Shown piece after piece: positions 16,163 to 24,136 of a DNA stretch of 28,769 nucleotides. The stretch is from NCBI GenBank assembly GCA_964511665.1, contig CAZEHA010000043.1, forward strand, positions 1 through 28,769, read 5' to 3'. The stretch comes from JAGOEF01 sp964511665. GTDB lineage: Bacteria; Bacteroidota; Bacteroidia; Bacteroidales; ML635J-15. The translations under genes were made by a program, and so were the position numbers. Below the pieces are notes generated by a model. That model saw only the letters and a list, made by a program, of their open reading frames with translations, was not told the DNA's origin and did not search any database. How positions within the stretch are numbered: position 1 is the stretch's first letter; each line of letters begins with the position of its first letter.

Positions 16163-19100
16163 ATGAAAATCAGAGTATTCGTTTTATTCCTGGCATTACA
16201 TGCAGCGCTGATAACTACAGCCCAAACAACCCAAATCTATGTTCAACCCGATGCCAAATACGCAACGGCACTTCAGCTGTACAACAAAGGACATTACGGG
16301 GCCGCGCAAAAGATTTTTGAATCGTTTGCCACAAGCCAAGGCTACGAAACAACAATCTATAACGATGATGCCAAATATTATGTATCGATGTGTGCACTTA
16401 AGCTCTTCAACAAAGATGCCGAATACCTTATAACTCGGTTCATCAGAGAGCATCCCGAAAGTTACAATGTGAACGATGCCAATTTTCAGATGGCCAACTA
16501 CCAGTTTCTAAAAAAAAGTTACCCCAAAGCGCTGAAATGGTACGAAAAAGTTGATCGTTTGAACCTAAATGCGGCCGAAAACTCAGAGTACTTTTTCAAA
16601 ATGGGATACTGCCATTTTGCACGAAAAGACTACGACAAAGCTGCCAAGTCGTTTTATGAGATTAAAGACAGTGAAACTTTTTATGGTCCCTTATCGGAAT
16701 ATTTTTATTCGCATATTAAGTACATGAACGGGCAATATCAAACGGCTTTGCTGGGTTTTCAGAAAATCGAAAAACACGATTGGTTTGCCGATATCGTTCC
16801 TTTTTACATTACACAGATTTATTATTTACAGGATAAATACGCCGAAATTATTGATTATGCTCCCGGCTTACTCGTAAAATCGGAATCTGATCGCTGGAGC
16901 GAGGTTTCGAGAATAATCGGCGAAGCCTACTATCGCACCGAGAAATATGCCGAAGCCATACCATATTTCGAAAAAGGTTTTGGGTCTGATAGAGATATTA
17001 TGGAAACCGACGCCTATCAGCTTGCCTATTCTTATTACAGAAGCGGGCAGTACAACAAGGCAATTCCCTATTTTGAGGGAACTATGAGAGGGAACGACAC
17101 ATTGGTTCAAAATGCTGCATACCACCTTGCCGATTGTTATTTGCGAGCCGATCGCAAAAAGGACGCAAAAAATGCTTTTGGTACAGCTGCCCGATACAAA
17201 ACGAACCCGAGCATACGCGAAGATGCCTTATTCAACTTTGCCAAGATATCGTATGAGCTCGATTACTCTCCTTTTAACGAGGCACTGAATGCTTTCAACA
17301 CATTTTTAAACGAATTTCCGAACTCCGACAGAGTTGATGAAGCATACGACTATATGTTGCAAGCATTTCTCACCACAAAAAACTATCAGGATGCGTTGAA
17401 TATCATGGATAAAATGAAGACAAAGCCCCCAAAGATAGAGCAGGCATATCAGCGTATTGCTTACTTAAGGGGCTTAGAACACTTTATCGACCAACGATTC
17501 GATCAATCGATAAGTTTTTTTGATAAATCGCTAAAATACGGGCACTACGATTCGCAAATAAAAGCACTGTGCAATTACTGGAAAGGAGAAGCGTTTTTTC
17601 GTCAGGAAAAATATGACAATGCCATCAATCAGTTCAAACAATTTACCGAAACTCCCGGTGCTGTCAGTATCGACGAATTTGCAACGGCACATTACAATCT
17701 CGGCTATGCCTACTTCAAGAAAAAAGACTATCAAAATGCAGGAAATTGGTTTCGGAAATTCGAGAAAGCCTATACCGGAGAGCCCGATAAAATCTATAAC
17801 GATGCAATGAATAGAATTGGGGACTGCTTCTTTATTTCAAAGCAATTTGAGCAAGCCACCGATTATTACAAAAAATCGGCATTGCTTGGGTTTTACGATT
17901 CCGATTATGCCATGTATCAAATGGCCATGGGCTATGGCGGGCAAAAAAAACACCAGGAAAAGATATGGTCGTTAACCAAGTTGGTTCGCGACTTCCCAAG
18001 CTCAAGTTATGCCGGCTTTGCCAATTTCGAAATTGCACGCACTTACAACACCATGCTGCACAAGCCAGATTCAGCAGTGATGTATTATAAAACAGTGATA
18101 AACAACTACCAGGGTGCTATCATGGTAAAAACCGCTTTGTCGGATTTGGCTACCATATACTTTAACCAGAAGAAATACAACGATGCATTGGAAACCTACA
18201 AGCAATTGATAGCTTTATTCCCAAATTCTGATGAAGCCCGTGCCGCAAAAGAAATGATTCGCAACATATACATCGAGATGAACGATACCGATGCCTATGT
18301 TGAATATGCCAATTCGCAGGGCGACATTGTTGTAAGTGTTACAGAGCAGGACTCGCTAATGTTTCTTTCGGCACAAAAACTATATGCCAATCAGGAGTAT
18401 TCAAAAGCCCTTGAGTCGTTGAACAAGTATCTCGAAAAGTTTCCGCGAGGAGGCTACAATATTGATGCGCATTTTTACAAGGCCGAATTGCTCAACTACT
18501 TTGGAAAACCCGATGAAGCCTTGCCATCGTATGAAACAGTAGCCAAAGCCCCTGCAGGAATGTACACCGAAGAAAGCATTCTGAAATCGGCAACCATTCT
18601 GTATACCAACAAAAGTTATCAATCGGCTCTTGATTATTATGTAAGACTCGAAAAAATAAGCCAGAATAAAAACAACATCCTTATTTCGCGTCATGGGCAG
18701 TTGCGTTGCAACTATATCCTCGAAAAATGGAATGACGTAATTTCTTCGGCACAAAAACTCATCAATACCGATAAGGTAAGCGAAGAAATGATTAAAGAAG
18801 CGCGATACAATGAAGCCAAGGCACGATACCATCAGGAACAATGGATGCAAGCATATAATCTGTTCTCGAGTCTGGCTACAGAAGTAAAATCGACCGAGGG
18901 AGCCGAGGCCCGCTATCGTATGGCCGAAATACAATTAAAAATTGGTCAGGACAGCCTGGCAGAAAGCATGATTTACGAATTTGCCCAAATGAGTTCGCCT
19001 CACCGGTATTGGTTAGCAAAAAGCTTTATGTTGCTTTCGGATATATTTTTGGGGCGCAACGACTTGTTCCAAGCCAAACATACGCTAAAATCGATACTCG

Positions 19101-19291
19101 ACAACTATACCGACGAAACCGATGGCATAAAGGATGAGGCCTTCAACAAACTTGCCGAGATTACCGAAATGGAAAAAGCCGAAGAGCAAACCAATAAATT
19201 CCTGAAAATGGAAATAAACACAGGCAACGATAATAGCGGCTACGACAAACTCATTGACGGCTCCGACAACGAAAACAACGAAAACGAATAA
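16163..19291 (+). CDS. Large periplasmic tetratricopeptide-repeat protein
   Basis: The 1042-residue protein opens with a signal peptide (MKIRVFVLFLALHAALITTAQ) without a lipobox cysteine, so a soluble periplasmic or exported protein is expected. Nearly all the rest is TPR-like helix pairs. I count at least 16-18 units, for example residues starting LYNKGHYGAAQ, FARKDYDKAAKSF, YRTEKYAEAIPYF, YRSGQYNKAIPYF, FRQEKYDNAINQF, FKKKDYQNAGNWF, FNQKKYNDALETY and YANQEYSKALESL. Some resemble BamD/YbgF repeats (FPNSDEA spacing). The C-terminal 25 or so residues are rich in Asn, Asp and Glu and probably disordered. TPR solenoids hold protein partners; the obvious candidate is the outer-membrane barrel encoded directly downstream, whose gene begins at the stop codon of this one. 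The precise function is unknown. Confidence 0.85.
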   Translation: MKIRVFVLFLALHAALITTAQTTQIYVQPDAKYATALQLYNKGHYGAAQKIFESFATSQGYETTIYNDDAKYYVSMCALKLFNKDAEYLITRFIREHPESYNVNDANFQMANYQFLKKSYPKALKWYEKVDRLNLNAAENSEYFFKMGYCHFARKDYDKAAKSFYEIKDSETFYGPLSEYFYSHIKYMNGQYQTALLGFQKIEKHDWFADIVPFYITQIYYLQDKYAEIIDYAPGLLVKSESDRWSEVSRIIGEAYYRTEKYAEAIPYFEKGFGSDRDIMETDAYQLAYSYYRSGQYNKAIPYFEGTMRGNDTLVQNAAYHLADCYLRADRKKDAKNAFGTAARYKTNPSIREDALFNFAKISYELDYSPFNEALNAFNTFLNEFPNSDRVDEAYDYMLQAFLTTKNYQDALNIMDKMKTKPPKIEQAYQRIAYLRGLEHFIDQRFDQSISFFDKSLKYGHYDSQIKALCNYWKGEAFFRQEKYDNAINQFKQFTETPGAVSIDEFATAHYNLGYAYFKKKDYQNAGNWFRKFEKAYTGEPDKIYNDAMNRIGDCFFISKQFEQATDYYKKSALLGFYDSDYAMYQMAMGYGGQKKHQEKIWSLTKLVRDFPSSSYAGFANFEIARTYNTMLHKPDSAVMYYKTVINNYQGAIMVKTALSDLATIYFNQKKYNDALETYKQLIALFPNSDEARAAKEMIRNIYIEMNDTDAYVEYANSQGDIVVSVTEQDSLMFLSAQKLYANQEYSKALESLNKYLEKFPRGGYNIDAHFYKAELLNYFGKPDEALPSYETVAKAPAGMYTEESILKSATILYTNKSYQSALDYYVRLEKISQNKNNILISRHGQLRCNYILEKWNDVISSAQKLINTDKVSEEMIKEARYNEAKARYHQEQWMQAYNLFSSLATEVKSTEGAEARYRMAEIQLKIGQDSLAESMIYEFAQMSSPHRYWLAKSFMLLSDIFLGRNDLFQAKHTLKSILDNYTDETDGIKDEAFNKLAEITEMEKAEEQTNKFLKMEINTGNDNSGYDKLIDGSDNENNENE

Positions 19292-19314
19292 TGGTAACGC
19301 AAAAACATAATACA

Positions 19315-21009
19315 ATGAAAAGAAGATTCATGATAAGCGCCGGCCTGATTTTAGCGATAACAACAGTAGTGCAGGCACAAGAAAGGCCCGACGACAACCA
19401 GCCAATCGACATGGGCGACATGACCATTTATAACGAATATACGCCTACCATAAGAGATGCCAATCGCATACAAACAATTCCGGTAATTGTTGACACAATA
19501 AGTGTTCAGCCTAAATTCAAATATTCGATTTACAGCAGGCAATATGCTACACGCTATCAGCCACTGCCAATTCAGTCGGCCGATTTAAAGCCGGAGCCGC
19601 TAACTCCTCTCGATAATGGCTGGATAAAATTTGGAATAGGCAATTATCTGACTCCCTATATCGAAGCCAATTATCACAACCTCCGATCGAAAGATTATTC
19701 ATTGGGCGTTTCAGCAAAACACCATTCTTCACACGGGAAAATTAAAAACAGTATTAGCCAACGCGTATATGCAGGTTATAACGACAACGATATTTCGTTA
19801 TACGGGAAAAAGTTTCTAAACACCTCCACCCTTTTCGGTAATGTTTGGTTTAGCAGCCGCGAAGACTATTTTTATGGGGTCAATCCCAATTTGTTTTCGG
19901 GAAATATCGATTTGGTTCCGTTAAACAGATCGGATATGGAGAAACAACGTTATTCGATAATTGGCCTGAATGCAGGAATAAACTCCAACAACCTGGGCAA
20001 CAAAGATCCCAATTACAGGTTTTGTACTGAATATCACTATCTGAAGGCTATAGACACTACACATCAGCACCATTTTGCTATTGATCTTGCGGTTAATAAG
20101 AACCTGAAAAACCTGAATATCGGTGCCGACATGGGTTTAAAACTGTATAAAACCAACATAATAGACTCGTCTTTGTTGGTACCATCGATACAACCATTCG
20201 TAACCTATACCAATAAGCAATGGCAGATTCGCTTAGGACTAACCGGTACCGCAGCATTTTCGGGAGATTCGTCACGCTACCATCTATATCCCGATGTACT
20301 CATTCAGCATAACATCAGCAATACTCTGATTCCGTACTTTGGTTTCTCGGGGAATTTACAGGTAAACGACATGGAACATATGGCCTTCGAAAACCCCTAT
20401 ACTACTTACAGACTTTTAGCGGATCCAACAAGTATGGCACAGATAATCGATCTTGGTATTAAAGGCAATATCAATCGAAAAATCAGGTTCAACCTGAAAG
20501 GGAATTATTCCAAAATAGATAATATGTACTTCTATGTAATCGACACAACAGAACTACTGCGAAATAAATTCGAAACAGTATATTCAAATGTTGAGCGGTT
20601 CAGCGGATACGGCGAAATTATGGTAGCCCCAAACGACAATCTTAACATATATCTCGATGGGCACTACTATTGGTACAGCTATATTAAATCGGAAGACAAA
20701 CCATGGCACATGCCCAATTTCGACATCAGGATTTTTGCCAGTTACCGCATCAACAAAGAATTGACAGTGGGAGCCGGCGCATATGTTACAGGTACACGCT
20801 ATACAAAAAACTTTTACGCTGTTGATGCCAACGACCACAACAAACTAGGCCCCATCATCGACGTTAATTTAAAAGCCGAGTATTCATTCGCATCAAATTT
20901 CAGCAGTTTCATTTATCTTAACAATATCGCCGCACAGAAGTATTATCTGTGGGAAAACTACCGTGCACACGGTTTCAACGTATTACTTGGGATTAAATAT
21001 GCTTTTTAA
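19315..21009 (+). CDS. Predicted outer-membrane beta-barrel protein (function unknown)
   Basis: The protein has 564 residues from the ATG at 19315, which starts directly at the signal peptide (MKRRFMISAGLILAITTVVQAQ). An in-frame ATG at 19291 overlaps the TPR stop codon (TAATG) and could be the coupled start, giving 572 residues. After a periplasmic stretch of about 80 residues with a MTIYNEYTPTIRDANRI-type segment, the sequence becomes alternating polar/aromatic beta strands (for example YIEANYHNLRSKDYSLGVSA and FNLKGNYSKIDNMYFYV). It ends FNVLLGIKYAF, a C-terminal Phe beta-signal as recognised by the BAM complex. There is no TonB box or plug domain that I can recognise. It is too long for PorP/SprF. 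Its job is probably linked to the upstream TPR protein. Confidence 0.75.
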   Translation: MKRRFMISAGLILAITTVVQAQERPDDNQPIDMGDMTIYNEYTPTIRDANRIQTIPVIVDTISVQPKFKYSIYSRQYATRYQPLPIQSADLKPEPLTPLDNGWIKFGIGNYLTPYIEANYHNLRSKDYSLGVSAKHHSSHGKIKNSISQRVYAGYNDNDISLYGKKFLNTSTLFGNVWFSSREDYFYGVNPNLFSGNIDLVPLNRSDMEKQRYSIIGLNAGINSNNLGNKDPNYRFCTEYHYLKAIDTTHQHHFAIDLAVNKNLKNLNIGADMGLKLYKTNIIDSSLLVPSIQPFVTYTNKQWQIRLGLTGTAAFSGDSSRYHLYPDVLIQHNISNTLIPYFGFSGNLQVNDMEHMAFENPYTTYRLLADPTSMAQIIDLGIKGNINRKIRFNLKGNYSKIDNMYFYVIDTTELLRNKFETVYSNVERFSGYGEIMVAPNDNLNIYLDGHYYWYSYIKSEDKPWHMPNFDIRIFASYRINKELTVGAGAYVTGTRYTKNFYAVDANDHNKLGPIIDVNLKAEYSFASNFSSFIYLNNIAAQKYYLWENYRAHGFNVLLGIKYAF

Positions 21010-21139
21010 AATCACCCCCTTACCCGATAAGGATTTAAAAACAAAATTCGCAGGTTCGAATTAACAAATTATTATGTTTTTTGTTAATAAATTGACCTAT
21101 AATACATCTTTTGTCATCATAGAATACTTTAAAAAATCT

Positions 21140-21147
21140 TATATTTG
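21140..21147 (+). promoter_or_regulatory. -7 element of the gyrB promoter
   Basis: TATATTTG, identical to the HU -7 element and a full match to TAnnTTTG, gives a leader of about 32 bases. A TTTG at 21110-21113 is 26 bases upstream, somewhat far for a -33 box. The gap 21010-21182 holds nothing else clear, and I see no strong terminator after the barrel gene. Confidence 0.55.
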
Positions 21148-21182
21148 CATAAGCAAAATCAAAATTATTAAACAATCTGATA

Positions 21183-23180
21183 ATGAGCGAGTTAGACAAT
21201 CTGCAGGGAAATAATAATTCTGCAAATGGGAATGGCAACAACGGTAATGGAAATTATTCTGCCGACAGCATACAAGTTTTAGAAGGCCTTGAAGCGGTAC
21301 GTAAACGTCCGGCCATGTATATTGGCGATATTGGTGTAAAAGGACTACATCATCTGGTTTACGAAGTGGTCGACAATTCTATTGATGAAGCCCTGGCCGG
21401 CTACTGTTCCACCATTGATGTAATCATCCATCCCGACAACTCCATTAGTGTTAAAGACGACGGCCGCGGTATTCCGGTTGATATGCACGAAAAAGAAGGC
21501 CGCTCGGCCCTCGAAGTTGTGATGACGGTGTTGCATGCCGGTGGTAAGTTTAACAAAGATTCCTACAAAGTATCGGGTGGCTTGCATGGTGTTGGCGTTT
21601 CGTGTGTAAATGCACTTTCGAAGCATCTCACTGTGCGTGTTTGTCGCGATGGAAACATATACCAGCAAGAATACGAAATCGGCAAACCACTATATGATGT
21701 TAAAATTGTGGGAACAAGCACTACAACCGGCACCAAGGTTACTTTTATTCCCGACGACAGTATTTTCATCACTACTGAATATCACTACGACATTATAGCT
21801 TCACGCTTGCGCGAACTATCTTTCCTAAACAAGGGTATTTGCATGAGGCTTACGGATGAGAGGGTTACCGACAGCAACGGAACCTTCAAAAGTGAAGAAT
21901 TCTATTCAAATGAAGGATTAAAAGAGTTTGTTGAATACCTCGACGGAAACAGAGAAACTCTTATTGATAATATTATTCACATCGTTACCGAAAAGAACGA
22001 TGTTCCGGTTGAAATTGCACTTCAATATAACACCTCATTCAACGAAAACATACATTCTTATGTTAACAACATCAACACAATTGAGGGAGGAACGCATTTA
22101 ACCGGTTTTCGCAGAGGGCTTACGCGTACACTGAAAACCTATGCCGATGAGTCGGGTATGCTGAATAAATTGAAATTCGAAATTAATGGTGATGATTTTC
22201 GTGAAGGTCTCACCGCCGTAATTTCGGTGAAGGTGCAGGAGCCACAATTCGAAGGCCAGACCAAAACAAAACTGGGGAATTCTGATGTCAGCGCATCGGT
22301 CGATCAGGCTGTGAGTGTAATGCTAAAAAATTATCTCGAAGAAAACCCCAAAGATGCCCGCACAATAGTATCGAAAGTAATACTGGCAGCAACTGCGCGT
22401 CATGCTGCCCGTAAAGCACGCGAACTTGTGCAGCGTAAAAATGTGATGGGCGGCAGCGGACTTCCCGGTAAACTTGCCGACTGCAGCGATCGCGATCCGG
22501 CAAAATGCGAATTATTTTTAGTTGAAGGAGACTCGGCCGGTGGAACAGCAAAGCAAGGCCGCGACCGAACTTTTCAGGCTATACTGCCACTTCGCGGTAA
22601 AATTCTGAATGTTGAAAAAGCTATGCAGCACAAAGTATTCGATAGCGAAGAAATAAAAAACATATACACAGCACTTGGCGTTACCATAGGCACCGAGGAA
22701 GACAGCAAAGCTGTAAATCTCGAGAAACTACGATACCACAAAATCATCATCATGACCGATGCCGATGTCGACGGAAGCCATATCTCTACGCTTATTATGA
22801 CTTTCTTTTTCAGGTATATGAAGCCGCTTATCGAGCAAGGCTATCTATACATTGCCACACCACCACTCTATCTCATTAAAAAGGGCAAGTTCGAAAAATA
22901 TGCCTGGACCGAAACCGACCGCAAACAAATAATAGAAGAGATTACCAAAGACGGCAGCGAATCGGGAATTCATATTCAACGATACAAAGGTCTGGGTGAA
23001 ATGAACAACGAACAATTGTGGGACACCACTATGAATCCCGGAAACCGAACATTGCGTCAGGTCAGCATCGAAAATGCACTTGAGGCCGATCGTATTTTCT
23101 CGATGCTAATGGGTGATGAAGTGCCCCCGCGACGCGAATTTATCGAAGCAAATGCAACCTATGCAAACATCGACGTGTAA
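21183..23180 (+). CDS. gyrB: DNA gyrase subunit B
   Basis: The 665-residue protein has the full GyrB layout. The GHKL ATPase domain carries catalytic Glu61 and Mg-ligand Asn65 in EVVDNSIDEA, DDGRGIPVD (from residue 92) and GGLHGVGVSCVNALS. The transducer follows. The TOPRIM domain has LVEGDSAGG (about residue 445), LPLRGKILNVEKA and the metal motif TDADVDGSH (about 524). The C-terminal RYKGLGEMNNEQLWDTTM contacts GyrA. It lacks the extra TOPRIM insertion of E. coli GyrB, as most bacteria do. With GyrA it introduces negative supercoils and is the target of aminocoumarins. TOPRIM and C-terminal features favour GyrB over ParE. Unusual: residues 10-24 are almost only Asn and Gly, before the conserved SIQVLEGLEAVRKRP. 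Confidence 0.97.
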   Translation: MSELDNLQGNNNSANGNGNNGNGNYSADSIQVLEGLEAVRKRPAMYIGDIGVKGLHHLVYEVVDNSIDEALAGYCSTIDVIIHPDNSISVKDDGRGIPVDMHEKEGRSALEVVMTVLHAGGKFNKDSYKVSGGLHGVGVSCVNALSKHLTVRVCRDGNIYQQEYEIGKPLYDVKIVGTSTTTGTKVTFIPDDSIFITTEYHYDIIASRLRELSFLNKGICMRLTDERVTDSNGTFKSEEFYSNEGLKEFVEYLDGNRETLIDNIIHIVTEKNDVPVEIALQYNTSFNENIHSYVNNINTIEGGTHLTGFRRGLTRTLKTYADESGMLNKLKFEINGDDFREGLTAVISVKVQEPQFEGQTKTKLGNSDVSASVDQAVSVMLKNYLEENPKDARTIVSKVILAATARHAARKARELVQRKNVMGGSGLPGKLADCSDRDPAKCELFLVEGDSAGGTAKQGRDRTFQAILPLRGKILNVEKAMQHKVFDSEEIKNIYTALGVTIGTEEDSKAVNLEKLRYHKIIIMTDADVDGSHISTLIMTFFFRYMKPLIEQGYLYIATPPLYLIKKGKFEKYAWTETDRKQIIEEITKDGSESGIHIQRYKGLGEMNNEQLWDTTMNPGNRTLRQVSIENALEADRIFSMLMGDEVPPRREFIEANATYANIDV

Positions 23181-23198
23181 CCGATTAACAGCAAATAA

Positions 23199-23945
23199 AT
23201 GGTACAGGAAATATTCAATCATCGTAGTATTCGAAAGTATAAGCCTGATCAGGTTAATCCCGAAATTATAGATAAGATACTGGAAGCTGCAAGCAGGGCT
23301 CCCACAACAGGGAATATGCAGGTATATAGTATAGTGGTTACCACCGATGCACAGATTAAAGAACAATTATCGCCATGCCATTTTAATCAAGCTATGGTAA
23401 AACAGGCACCGGTGCTTTTGACATTTTGTGCCGACTTCAACCGATTCAAACAATGGTGTCGCATTCGAAATGCCAACCATAAAGCCTACAACAACTTTCT
23501 GTCGTTTGTAACTGCTGCCATCGATGCTTTGCTAGCAGCTCAAAATGCCTGCCTCGAAGCCGAATCGAACGGACTCGGCACCTGTTATTTGGGCACCACT
23601 ACCTACACTGCTTCACGCATTATCGAAATACTAAAACTTCCCAGGGGAGTGGTTCCTGTTACAACTTTGGTTATTGGCTATGCCGACGAAAACCCTAGTT
23701 TAACCGACAGACTACCAATAAGAGCTATTGCTCATTCTGAAACTTACAACCCATATAGCGACACAGAAATTGAGGCATTGTATGCCGAAAAAGAAAACCG
23801 CGACGATAGCAAAAAATTTGTTGCCGAAAACAATAAAGAAAATCTGGCTCAGGTTTTTACCGACGTAAGATACACCGAAAAAGACAATCAACATTTCTCT
23901 GAAACACTCTTAGAAGTATTGCGTAATCAGGGTTTTATGCAATAA
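23199..23945 (+). CDS. FMN-dependent nitroreductase family oxidoreductase (NfsA/FRP-like)
   Basis: The 248-residue protein has nitroreductase-family features. N-terminal RSIRKY (residues 9-14) contacts FMN phosphate, and APTTGNMQ (34-41) is the flavin-binding loop. A central AAIDALLAAQNACLEAESNGLGTCYLG helix-turn region follows. The C-terminal RKFVAEN-like stretch, KENLAQVFTDVRYT and a final LRNQGFM are typical of the NfsA/FRP subgroup, which uses NADPH to reduce nitro compounds, quinones or flavins. The gene starts 18 bases after the gyrB stop codon and is probably co-transcribed; a functional link with gyrase is not expected. The physiological substrate is unknown. Confidence 0.87.
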   Translation: MVQEIFNHRSIRKYKPDQVNPEIIDKILEAASRAPTTGNMQVYSIVVTTDAQIKEQLSPCHFNQAMVKQAPVLLTFCADFNRFKQWCRIRNANHKAYNNFLSFVTAAIDALLAAQNACLEAESNGLGTCYLGTTTYTASRIIEILKLPRGVVPVTTLVIGYADENPSLTDRLPIRAIAHSETYNPYSDTEIEALYAEKENRDDSKKFVAENNKENLAQVFTDVRYTEKDNQHFSETLLEVLRNQGFMQ

Positions 23946-24066
23946 ATACTGTAACAGTAAGCGAACAAGAGTTATATCAATACCCTAGTGGGTAGTGCAT
24001 TGGGTCAACCACTGCCACTCAATCTTTAAATTTTCTATGCTTTAAGTGATACAAGCACAAATTTTT

Positions 24067-24098
24067 TTTGCGTTTGTTTGCGATGATTATTATCTTTA
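24067..24098 (+). promoter_or_regulatory. Promoter of the propeller/SprB-repeat gene
   Basis: TTTG (24067-24070), a 20-base spacer and TATCTTTA (24091-24098), one mismatch from TAnnTTTG. The leader to the ATG at 24137 would be about 35 bases. Other TTTG copies lie at 24073-24080. Confidence 0.5.
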
Positions 24099-24136
24099 TG
24101 GGTTGAATAGTTTCTTTGAAAACAAAATAATTCGAT

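Noticed and set aside
18401..18934. A 177-codon open frame on the minus strand inside the TPR gene
   Set aside because: It is antisense to clear TPR coding sequence, has no start context, signal or recognisable domain, and its composition (Phe, Ile and Cys rich) is that expected from the complement of coding DNA.
16163..19291. BamD or YbgF homolog
   Set aside because: The protein is several times too long, has no lipobox cysteine, and no pal/tol or bam genes are near. The TPR resemblance is generic.
19315..21009. PorP/SprF-type T9SS barrel or TonB-dependent receptor
   Set aside because: It is much longer than PorP/SprF (about 300 residues) and shows no plug domain or TonB box.
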